7,752 nt of DNA from Elusimicrobia bacterium RIFCSPLOWO2_01_FULL_60_11 (GTDB lineage Bacteria > Elusimicrobiota > Elusimicrobia > 2-02-FULL-39-32). Shown here one piece after another: positions 1 through 5,233 of the stretch. Numbering within the stretch: the stretch's first letter is position 1; every line of letters starts with the position of its first letter. The notes beneath the pieces are model-generated. The model was not told the DNA's origin, did not search any database, and saw nothing but the letters and a program-made list of their open reading frames with translations. The stretch is from the NCBI GenBank assembly GCA_001800085.1, contig MGUS01000032.1:1-7752 (forward strand), given 5' to 3'. A program made the translations under genes and the position numbers.

Positions 1-251
1 CGGAACCGGGTCCAGGCGGCATCGTCCCATAGGTCTTCCGGCTCATCCAGGCAGGGCAAAGCCGAAAGTTTTTCCCTCAGCTCGTTGAAGTCGCGTTCAG
101 TCCGCGCTCCGGTCAAAATCTCGGCCCGGATGACCGGGAGGATGCAGACCTTGTCCTCATCTAGCAGATTAAGCAGCGTTTCAGTTTCTTCCGAGACGTC
201 GTCTTTAAGGAAGTCGATCCAGATCGAGGTATCCACTAAGACGAGGGACAT
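1..251 (-). CDS. vapC: VapC-type PIN-domain toxin ribonuclease (3' end outside window)
   Basis: The reverse strand from the ATG at 249-251 reads MSLVLVDTSIWIDFL and stays open to the window edge (83 codons seen). The start has the PIN-domain signature: hydrophobic strand 1 ending in V-D-T-S, with the first acidic metal ligand at Asp7. A second motif, I-R-A-E-I-L-T-G-A, gives the conserved Glu44. VapC proteins are Mg/Mn-dependent endoribonucleases that cut tRNA, rRNA or mRNA when freed from VapB. The remaining acidic residues expected in the second half lie beyond the edge, so catalytic completeness cannot be judged. It begins 9 nt after the vapB stop, the usual antitoxin-toxin order, and is presumably transcribed from the vapB promoter. 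The family call is firm; the RNA target is unknown. Confidence 0.9.
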   Translation of the reverse strand, partial: MSLVLVDTSIWIDFLKDDVSEETETLLNLLDEDKVCILPVIRAEILTGARTERDFNELREKLSALPCLDEPEDLWDDAAWTRF

Positions 252-260
252 GGTAGCCGT

Positions 261-455
261 TTAAATCCTCTCCCGGGATTTTTTCAAGTCTATCTTGAGG
301 TTCATCTTTCCTCGCAGGGCGATAAGCCCTGAGATTTTATCCCTTCTCAAGACTTGCTTGAGCCCGAGGATGATGGTCTCGGTCTTCGTCCGGGCGTGAA
401 GCACGCTCTGGGCCTTACGGAGCAAGTCCTGCGGTAAATCCAACGTCGTGCGCAT
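261..455 (-). CDS. vapB: VapB-type antitoxin
   Basis: This 64-aa protein begins MRTTLDLPQDLLRKAQ, the DNA-binding N-terminus typical of the VapB antitoxin family. It continues with A-R-T-K-T-E-T-I, the helix that follows, and L-I-A-L-R-G-K-M, the linker leading to the toxin-binding tail. VapB neutralises the VapC encoded just downstream, and the VapBC complex usually represses its own promoter. The frame is open further upstream, but the ATG at 455 is chosen for two reasons: the family homology begins exactly there, and a strong Shine-Dalgarno (AAAGGAGG, 463-470) sits 7 nt before it. The longer version would run through the promoter and operator. Family assignment is confident; the cognate pairing with vapC is inferred from adjacency. 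Confidence 0.9.
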   Translation of the reverse strand: MRTTLDLPQDLLRKAQSVLHARTKTETIILGLKQVLRRDKISGLIALRGKMNLKIDLKKSRERI

Positions 456-462
456 GGGAGGG

Positions 463-470
463 CCTCCTTT
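463..470 (-). promoter_or_regulatory. Shine-Dalgarno site of vapB
   Basis: On the minus strand AAAGGAGG ends 7 nt before the ATG at 455. It is a near-perfect anti-16S match and decides the vapB start against the in-frame upstream ATG codons. Confidence 0.85.
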
Positions 471-476
471 AGTTGA

Positions 477-506
477 ATGCATATAAATTCTATCAGACAT
501 ATGCAT
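477..506 (-). promoter_or_regulatory. Putative VapBC operator (inverted repeat around the -10 box)
   Basis: ATGCATAT at 477-484 is answered by its exact reverse complement ATATGCAT at 499-506, with 14 bp between the arms. The arm centres are 22 bp apart, about two helical turns. A TTGA-like extension flanks each arm with a one-base offset. One arm lies at the expected transcription start and the other in the -35/-10 spacer, with the -10 box between them. This fits the autorepression known for VapBC complexes. Binding itself is inferred. Confidence 0.6.
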
Positions 507-515
507 CAAGGTCAA
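487..515 (-). promoter_or_regulatory. sigma70-type promoter of vapBC
   Basis: The minus strand carries a -35 box TTGACC (510-515), a 17-bp spacer and a -10 box TAGAAT (487-492). Each box matches the consensus at 5 of 6 positions. Transcription would begin near 480 and give a leader of about 25 nt containing the vapB Shine-Dalgarno. The region is AT-rich in an otherwise GC-rich window. Predicted from sequence only. Confidence 0.65.
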
Positions 516-620
516 TCCCTTCCGGCCGTCATCGCGTAGTTCCATGCTCAAATCATACCAGGCGGGACAAGCGGGCAGGGACTTGAATTATGTCAACCTG
601 TGTAGAAATTTGGGCTAATC

Positions 621-649
621 TTGATAAAAAAGTAGGGTATTGCTATGAT
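621..649 (+). promoter_or_regulatory. sigma70-type extended -10 promoter of the iscU operon
   Basis: TTGATA (621-626, 5/6 to the -35 consensus), a 17-bp spacer, then TATGAT (644-649, 5/6 to the -10 consensus). A TGC directly before the -10 box (641-643) makes it an extended -10 promoter. The usual distance of about 7 nt puts the transcription start at or next to position 656, the A of the iscU ATG, so the transcript may be leaderless. No Shine-Dalgarno lies between 630 and 655, in agreement with that. Confidence 0.65.
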
Positions 650-655
650 GGATCC

Positions 656-1114
656 ATGCAGTTCAACCCGACCATCATCGACCATTTCACGCACCCCAGG
701 AACGCCGGCGAGATCGCCGACGCCGACGGCGTGGGCACGGTGGGCCACCCGGTCTGCGGCGACATCGTGCGCCTCTACATCAAGGTGGACAAGGGCGGGG
801 GCAAAGAGAGGATTTCGGACGTCAAGTTCAAGACCTTCGGCTGCACGGCGGCCATCGCCACGAGCTCCATCGCCACCGAGCTGATCAAGGGCAAGAGCAT
901 CCAGGAGGCGCTGGCCATCAAGGACGAGCAAGTGGCCAAGGCCCTGGGGGGGCTCCCCGCCATCAAGATGCACTGCTCCGTGCTGGCCCATGACGCCATC
1001 CAGGCCGCGGTGGCCGACTACCGCGCCAAGTCCGGCAAGAACGACCTGTCCGACAATATCCGGAAAGAGAACCGGGCCCACGAAGAAAAAGAGCTCCTAG
1101 CGAGGAAAAAATAA
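656..1114 (+). CDS. iscU: IscU/NifU-type Fe-S cluster assembly scaffold
   Basis: A 152-aa protein that assembles transient Fe-S clusters in the cytoplasm from sulfur delivered by a cysteine desulfurase. The N-terminus (FNPTIIDHFTHPRNAGEI) is the IscU signature. All three cluster cysteines are present: Cys34 in H-P-V-C-G-D, with Asp36 two residues on; Cys63 in F-K-T-F-G-C-T-A; and Cys107 in M-H-C-S-V-L-A. The frame is open back to an ATG at 590, but homology begins at 656 and the upstream stretch holds the promoter boxes, so 656 is chosen. A charged tail of about 25 residues (KENRAHEEKELLARKK) follows the conserved domain. The LPPVK motif used for HscA binding in proteobacterial IscU is not apparent; G-L-P-A-I-K stands in its place. 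It overlaps the next gene by one base (TAATG). No iscS lies in the window. Confidence 0.93.
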   Translation: MQFNPTIIDHFTHPRNAGEIADADGVGTVGHPVCGDIVRLYIKVDKGGGKERISDVKFKTFGCTAAIATSSIATELIKGKSIQEALAIKDEQVAKALGGLPAIKMHCSVLAHDAIQAAVADYRAKSGKNDLSDNIRKENRAHEEKELLARKK

Positions 1115-1440
1115 TGCTCCTCTCCATAACAGAAAAAGCCGCGAGCAAGGTCAAGCAGATGGCCGCCAAGCAGAACCGCGCCGAGACCGCCATCCGCATA
1201 TCCGTGGTGGGCGGGGGCTGTTCCGGCCTCTCCTACCAGTTCGGGTTCATCGACAAGCTCGACCCCAAGGATAAGACCTTCGAAGAGCACGGCGTCAAAG
1301 TGGTGGTGGACCCCAAGGCCCTCCTCTACATCGCGGGTTCCCAGCTGGACTACGAAGAGACCCTCATGAAATCGGGCTTCAAGGTGAAGAACCCCAACGC
1401 CACGGTGAGCTGTTCCTGCGGGGAGTCCTTCAGTGTCTGA
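1114..1440 (+). CDS. erpA: A-type Fe-S carrier (IscA/ErpA/HesB family)
   Basis: A 108-aa protein of the usual A-type carrier length, which accepts Fe-S clusters from a scaffold such as IscU and passes them to client enzymes. The three ligand cysteines are present: Cys36 in V-G-G-G-C-S-G-L-S-Y, and Cys100 and Cys102 in S-C-S-C-G-E-S-F at the C-terminus. The central region V-V-V-D-P-K-A-L-L-Y-I-A-G-S matches the family closely. The ATG overlaps the iscU stop by one base, and a GAGG (1102-1105) sits 8 nt upstream, so the two genes are translationally coupled and surely one operon. IscA, ErpA and SufA cannot be separated reliably from sequence alone; the symbol erpA is the closest label and the subtype is uncertain. 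Confidence 0.9.
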   Translation: MLLSITEKAASKVKQMAAKQNRAETAIRISVVGGGCSGLSYQFGFIDKLDPKDKTFEEHGVKVVVDPKALLYIAGSQLDYEETLMKSGFKVKNPNATVSCSCGESFSV

Positions 1441-1442
1441 AG

Positions 1443-1462
1443 GGAACGCTCGCGAGCGTTCC
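1443..1462. repeat. Perfect 20-bp palindrome between the A-type carrier and the next gene
   Basis: GGAACGCTCG is followed directly by its exact reverse complement. In RNA it would form an 8-bp stem with a CGCG tetraloop. It begins 2 nt after the carrier stop codon and ends 9 nt before the ATG at 1472. No run of T follows, so it is not an intrinsic terminator. It may be an mRNA stabiliser, a processing site, a protein-binding site or a dispersed intergenic repeat. No second copy was found in this window. Confidence 0.7.
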
Positions 1463-1471
1463 GTACAGGGC

Positions 1472-1711
1472 ATGATCGTCGTCGACCTCAACGACCTCTT
1501 CCCGCCCAAGACCTCGCCCTCCGAAGTGGCGGCCAAAGTGGCGGGCTGGGACGTTTCCTCTTATAAGGACAAGCCCGTGACCATCCGCGGCTGTTCCCCG
1601 ACCTGGGCGCACTTGATCGTGGCGGGTAAGCTCTTCGGCACCGCCTCCGCCGTCGATTTTCTCATGGACGACGCCAAGGGCGGCGTCTCCATTCCCGTCT
1701 ATCGCAAATAA
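1472..1711 (+). CDS. Small protein with possible remote Csx3-like fold
   Basis: A 79-aa soluble protein with no Cys-rich motif or membrane segment. The stretch K-P-V-T-I-R-G-C-S-P-T-W (34-45), followed by a hydrophobic helix and a D-D-A-K-G-G-V-S-I-P-V strand (66-76), recalls the Csx3 pattern: V-x-I-S-G-x-x-P-x-W, helix, then D-P-R-L-G-A-V-V-V. Csx3/Crn3 proteins degrade cyclic oligoadenylates in type III CRISPR systems. Here the histidines expected after the Trp helix seem absent, although an Asp before the last strand is kept. This comparison is from memory and the similarity is remote. The start is uncertain: a GTG at 1433 has a good ribosome site (GGGGAG, 1420-1425) and would overlap the carrier gene by 8 nt, but it would put the palindrome inside the coding region. 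I prefer the ATG at 1472, where the fold begins. It probably belongs to the iscU operon. Confidence 0.6.
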   Translation: MIVVDLNDLFPPKTSPSEVAAKVAGWDVSSYKDKPVTIRGCSPTWAHLIVAGKLFGTASAVDFLMDDAKGGVSIPVYRK

Positions 1712-1766
1712 CGTCCGTAAACTCCTCCCGCTCCTAATACTTGCCTTCCCGGCCTTGGCGGCCGCC
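1701..1766 (+). other. Signal-peptide-like coding stretch lacking a standard start codon
   Basis: In frame with the large ORF downstream, this stretch reads IANNVRKLLPLLILAFPALA and then AAQD. It has a basic n-region (Arg-Lys), a hydrophobic core and an A-L-A / A-A-A cleavage site, a textbook Sec signal. The frame is open back to a TGA at 1614-1616, yet no ATG, GTG or TTG occurs before the TTG at 1755, which would remove most of the signal. Possible starts are rare ones (ATC 1701, ATA 1737, ATT 1656), a +1 shift from the preceding gene, whose TAA is at 1709-1711, or a sequence error. Confidence 0.5.
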
Positions 1767-3263
1767 CAAGACCCCAAGTTCATACTTTATTCCTCCGTGG
1801 AGACGCGCGGCCAGGCGCTGGACCCTTATGACGGCGTGAGCTTGGATATTTTGGATGACGGCGGGAATGTTCTGGATGAGACGCTGAACGATGTCCTGGC
1901 CTCGCTGGACAAGCAGGGCTGGAACGCGGAGCACATGACGATGCTGGACGTCTCTTATCTGTCGAACCGCAAGCGCCGCCTCTCCGCGAGGAGGACGGGC
2001 CGGTTCATCGAAGGCCTTTCCGACCGCTATGTCTTCACCGACATCGTCTGCGCCTCCCTCTCCAACGAAGCCCTCTCCTTCGCCTATCTCGCCGCGGTCG
2101 AGGGCAAGAAGAAACTGAACCTGAAGGTCACGAGCCCCGGATTCGAAAGATACGTCCTGGACTACGCCGGCACCGACCCCAAGCTCGCCCGCTCGCCCCA
2201 CCGCTGGATCGTGGCCGACACGACGGACACGCTGGCCGCGGGCGACGCCGCTTTCGCCCTGGGCGCGGCCTTGAACATCCCCGTCTGGGATTCGTCCGAT
2301 GACCGCAACCTGGTGCTCTACCGAGAGGCCCGCGACGTTCCCGAAGGTTTCGTGCTGGATGACGAAGCTCCCGGCCTGCGCGAAGAGATCCTGGGGTTGC
2401 GCAAGGCGCGCGGCGCGAAAGAAGCCAAACCCGTCGCTGACCTTGTGCTGGCCCCCTCGAAGGACCCCGCCTACACTTTCACCGAGTTCATCGGCGGCGC
2501 CATGAGCGCGCTCTCCGCCAACGGCTACGACGTGCGCGTCACTTTTGAAACCCTCCTGGACAAGGCCGACCTCTACTATGTCATCGGGCGGGACGACTGG
2601 CTGGAGAACCTGCCCTTCTTCAAGAAAATCACGGCCCTCATGGACAGCAAGCTGAGCAAGTTCTATGGTCCTGTCATCCTCCATCCCACGGGCAGGGTCA
2701 AGGAGAGCGGCCCCTGGGCGGACATCCGCGCTCACTTCAAGATCCCCATGACGGAGACGGGCTGGATCGGCGACATCCCCGCCTTCGTCAAGGAAAAAGG
2801 CAGGGACACCGCCTGGGGGGGCGGGAGCATCCCTGCGGGCGCGGGCATGACCTTCATCCGCGCCAAGGAAGTGCAGGATGCGGGCGGGGACGTCCTTCTT
2901 TCGGGGCTTTCGAACACCCAGACCGTGGCCTTGATATTGAGGAACGGCAATCATTTTCTGGTGAACGGCGCGCCGCTCCCCCGGGAGGCCGACTACATCC
3001 TCTCCAAGCTGGCCGGAGGCGCTTTGCGGGAGCCCGCTCCCGTCGCGGTGTCGGCGGGCCGCAAGGTCACGGCCGCCTACGCTCTTGACGACGCGCGCCT
3101 CATCCTGCGCCTCCCCATGCCGGAACCCCCGCCCCATTGGCGGGAGATCATCTATGGCAGGGACGGACGGCGCGGTGTGGACAAGACCATCCCGGGGACC
3201 CTGCTCATCAAGGAAGACCTGCTGGCGGGAGAACTCCTCGTCCTCCTGGCGGTCTCGCCTTGA
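1755..3263 (+). CDS. Unrecognised protein, probably exported
   Basis: At least 502 aa from a TTG at 1755. The true N-terminus is probably upstream, because a signal-peptide-like stretch is encoded at 1701-1766. I do not recognise the family. After the signal the sequence reads FILYSSVETRGQALDPYDG, then alternates hydrophobic strands and helices in a Rossmann-like manner (for example H-M-T-M-L-D-V-S and H-R-W-I-V-A-D-T-T-D-T-L). Near residue 220 a charged linker (RKARGAKEAK) begins a second part, V-A-D-L-V-L-A-P-S-K-D-P. A Gly-rich motif W-G-G-G-S-I-P-A-G-A-G follows at about 355, then F-L-V-N-G-A-P-L-P-R-E-A, and a Pro-rich segment (MPEPPPHW) near 455. No further transmembrane segment is evident. 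The second part resembles the layout of some polysaccharide-related enzymes, but no catalytic motif supports that. Codon use and strand match the neighbours, so I take it as a real gene. Confidence 0.75.
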   Translation: MAAAQDPKFILYSSVETRGQALDPYDGVSLDILDDGGNVLDETLNDVLASLDKQGWNAEHMTMLDVSYLSNRKRRLSARRTGRFIEGLSDRYVFTDIVCASLSNEALSFAYLAAVEGKKKLNLKVTSPGFERYVLDYAGTDPKLARSPHRWIVADTTDTLAAGDAAFALGAALNIPVWDSSDDRNLVLYREARDVPEGFVLDDEAPGLREEILGLRKARGAKEAKPVADLVLAPSKDPAYTFTEFIGGAMSALSANGYDVRVTFETLLDKADLYYVIGRDDWLENLPFFKKITALMDSKLSKFYGPVILHPTGRVKESGPWADIRAHFKIPMTETGWIGDIPAFVKEKGRDTAWGGGSIPAGAGMTFIRAKEVQDAGGDVLLSGLSNTQTVALILRNGNHFLVNGAPLPREADYILSKLAGGALREPAPVAVSAGRKVTAAYALDDARLILRLPMPEPPPHWREIIYGRDGRRGVDKTIPGTLLIKEDLLAGELLVLLAVSP

Positions 3264-3286
3264 CTTGCCCGTCGGGCTTTTAATAT
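3260..3286 (+). promoter_or_regulatory. Possible promoter of the HD-GYP/rsmI/arg unit
   Basis: TTGACT (3260-3265) and TAATAT (3281-3286) with a short 15-bp spacer lie in the only AT-rich patch between the two genes. Transcription would begin near 3293, about 4 nt before the GTG at 3297, and no Shine-Dalgarno is present there. A small GCCC-GTC-GGGC hairpin followed by TTTT (3267-3281) overlaps and could act as a weak terminator of the upstream gene. Both readings are tentative. Confidence 0.35.
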
Positions 3287-3296
3287 CCTCATTCCA

Positions 3297-4541
3297 GTGA
3301 TCCACGCTCTCTGGATAACCCTCCTCGTCCTCCTCGTCGCAAGCTGGGTCCTCTTCATCCGCTACCGCCGTGCGCTCTCCCGCCGCGAGACCCTGAACTT
3401 CAAGAAGATAGAGGACGCGCGCCGCGGCTTGGCCGAACAGGTCTCCGGGCTGGATGTCTTTGTGGACCTGCTCGCCGGCCTGCATGAATTCGTTTCGGAC
3501 AACGCGGGGGCCGATGTCCGTCCCGCGCTCTGCAAAATGGTGCTGGACGCCGCCTGCCTGCTCATGAAATGCCCCGCCGGGTCCATCATGGTGCCCGCGG
3601 GGGACGGCGACGCCCTCGATATCGTCAGCCACAAGGGCCTGCCCCGGGACATCGCCTCCACCCTGCGCTTGGCGCGGGGCCAGGGAGTGGCCGGGCGGGC
3701 GGCCGAATCGGGCAAGCTGGTCGTGGTGGACGACATCCGGACCGACGCGCGGTTCGTGGGCCGCAAGGATTTGGAAGTCCGCCTGCGTTCGCTCGTCTCC
3801 GTGCCCATGAAGGTGAGGCAGAAGATCGTGGGGGTCCTGAACGTCGATTCGCCCGACCCTCACCATGCTTTCGGCGAGAGGGATCTGCGCCTCCTCTCCG
3901 CTTTCGCCAACCTGGCCGCCCTGGCCATGGAGAACCTGGACCTTTACAACAACCTTCAGCTTTATTACCAGGAGATGGTGCAGACCCTGGCCGATACCCT
4001 GGAGTACCGGGAATCCGACGCGAAAGGCCGCGCGCCCGCCGACCATATCAACATCCGCCGCCTGGCCCGGGAAACGGCCCAGGAGCTCAAGCTCCCCGAA
4101 GCCATCGTGAAATATGTCGAATACGCCTGCCTGATGCACGGCATCGGCAAGATCGGCATCGGCGAGGCCATATTGCGCAAGCCCGGCAAGCTCACCGCCG
4201 ATGAATATGAGCAGATCAAGAAGCACCCCGAGATCGCGCAGCAGATGATATCCAAGGTGCAGTTCCTCTCGCCCATCGTGCCCATGATCCTCTACCACCA
4301 GGAGCGCTGGGACGGGAGCGGCTACCCCGCGGGCTTGAAGGGCGAGGAGATCCCTCTCGGCTCGCGCATCGTCGCCGTCATCAACGCCTTTGACGCCATG
4401 GTGTCCGAGCGGCCCTACCGCAAGCCCTTGACCGAAATGGAGGCCATCGCGGAACTCACGCGCGGGTCCGGCACGCAGTTCGACCCCAAGGTGGTGGCGG
4501 CTTTCGTCAAGGTGGTGGGGCGCGGCAAGGCGGCCCCGTGA
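3297..4541 (+). CDS. Membrane-anchored GAF/HD-GYP protein with degenerate active site
   Basis: A 414-aa protein in three parts. Residues 3-21 form one transmembrane helix followed by R-Y-R-R, placing the rest in the cytoplasm. Residues about 75-215 are a GAF sensor domain (ARGQGVAGRAAESG, SLVSVPMK, GVLNVDS). Residues about 225-410 are an HD-GYP domain, the family of cyclic-di-GMP phosphodiesterases. G-K-I-G-I, K-P-G-K-L-T, the His of H-P-E-I (310) and W-D-G-S-G-Y-P (GYP 342-344) are intact. Several expected metal ligands are changed: HD is His281-Gly282, HH is His334-Gln335, and the first Asp of the usual A-D-A-F-D-A-M is Asn363. It may therefore be inactive and work as a c-di-GMP or GAF-ligand receptor. 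The GTG is the only standard start before the membrane helix after a stop at 3261. It overlaps rsmI by 4 nt. Confidence 0.92.
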   Translation: MIHALWITLLVLLVASWVLFIRYRRALSRRETLNFKKIEDARRGLAEQVSGLDVFVDLLAGLHEFVSDNAGADVRPALCKMVLDAACLLMKCPAGSIMVPAGDGDALDIVSHKGLPRDIASTLRLARGQGVAGRAAESGKLVVVDDIRTDARFVGRKDLEVRLRSLVSVPMKVRQKIVGVLNVDSPDPHHAFGERDLRLLSAFANLAALAMENLDLYNNLQLYYQEMVQTLADTLEYRESDAKGRAPADHINIRRLARETAQELKLPEAIVKYVEYACLMHGIGKIGIGEAILRKPGKLTADEYEQIKKHPEIAQQMISKVQFLSPIVPMILYHQERWDGSGYPAGLKGEEIPLGSRIVAVINAFDAMVSERPYRKPLTEMEAIAELTRGSGTQFDPKVVAAFVKVVGRGKAAP

Positions 4542-5233
4542 GCCGGGGCGCCCCTTCGCAGGGCGTCCTCTACATGGTGGCCACGCCCATCGGCCACTTG
4601 TCCGACATCACCCTGCGGGCGCTCGAGATCTTGAAGGCCTGCGACTACGCGGCCTGCGAGGACACGCGCCGCACGCTCAAACTCTTCAACCACTTCGGCA
4701 TAAGCAAGCCCCTCATCAACCTCTACGGCTTCAAGGAAAGGGCGCAGAGCGCCAAGATATTGCGGCTCCTTGAGGACGGCAAGACCGTGGCGCTCGTGAC
4801 CGACGCCGGCACCCCCGGCCTTTCCGACCCCGGCAACCTTCTGGCGCGGGAAGCGCGCAAGGCGGGCATTCCCGTCCTGCCCATACCGGGAGTGAGCGCT
4901 CCGGCGGCCCTGGCTTCGGTGTCCGGCCTGACATCGGACGGGTTCATTTTTCTGGGGTTTTTGCATCGAAAAAAAAGTAAAATCAGGAAGGAGTTGGAAT
5001 CATCCGCCCGGCCCGGGCTTCCCCTGATATTCTTTGAGTCGCCTTACAGGGTGGTGGAGACCCTGGGCATCGCGCAGGAAGTATTCGGCCCGGACGCCGA
5101 GTGCGTGGCGGGGCGGGAGATGACGAAAAAATTCGAGGAATATATCTCCGGCACTGTCGCCGAAGTCCTGGCCAAGCTGTCCGCCCGGGAGATTTTAGGA
5201 GAGTTCACGATTTTGATCCAACCCCCTTCATGA
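4538..5233 (+). CDS. rsmI: 16S rRNA (cytidine-1402-2'-O)-methyltransferase RsmI
   Basis: A 231-aa SAM-dependent methyltransferase of the tetrapyrrole-methylase fold that 2'-O-methylates C1402 in the ribosomal P-site region of 16S rRNA. Family motifs in order: LYMVATPIGHLSDITLRALE (11-30; the usual IGNL is IGHL), C-E-D-T-R-R-T (40-46), L-V-T-D-A-G-T-P-G-L-S-D-P-G (86-99), P-I-P-G-V-S-A (115-121), F-L-G-F-L-H-R-K-K (138-146), F-F-E-S-P-Y-R (165-171) and R-E-M-T-K-K-F-E-E (193-201). It is shorter than the E. coli protein of about 286 aa because it ends after the catalytic domain, as many RsmI proteins do. The GTG start overlaps the previous stop (GTGA), and the first nine residues precede the homology; an ATG at 4574 is less likely. 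It overlaps argC by ATGA. Confidence 0.95.
   Translation: MSRGAPSQGVLYMVATPIGHLSDITLRALEILKACDYAACEDTRRTLKLFNHFGISKPLINLYGFKERAQSAKILRLLEDGKTVALVTDAGTPGLSDPGNLLAREARKAGIPVLPIPGVSAPAALASVSGLTSDGFIFLGFLHRKKSKIRKELESSARPGLPLIFFESPYRVVETLGIAQEVFGPDAECVAGREMTKKFEEYISGTVAEVLAKLSAREILGEFTILIQPPS
4549..4564. repeat. 16-bp sequence repeated in argJ (copy 1)
   Basis: CGCCCCTTCGCAGGGC at the 5' end of rsmI recurs exactly at 6920-6935 in argJ, in the same orientation. It can fold as a short GCCC/GGGC hairpin. In rsmI it encodes part of G-A-P-S-Q-G, before the conserved domain. Confidence 0.5.

Noticed and set aside
456..551. N-terminal extension of VapB by 32 residues
   Set aside because: The extension runs through the Shine-Dalgarno, operator and promoter, and VapB homology starts at the ATG at 455.
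590..655. N-terminal extension of IscU by 22 residues
   Set aside because: The stretch contains both promoter boxes, and IscU homology begins at 656.
3267..3281. Intrinsic terminator after the exported protein gene
   Set aside because: The stem is only GCCC/GGGC with a 3-nt loop and four T residues. It is too weak to call and overlaps a possible promoter.
1734..4298. Very long minus-strand open frame (854 codons)
   Set aside because: It lies opposite the exported protein and the clearly recognisable GAF/HD-GYP gene. Its translation is rich in H, G, V, R and D without motifs, as expected for the antisense of GC-rich codons.
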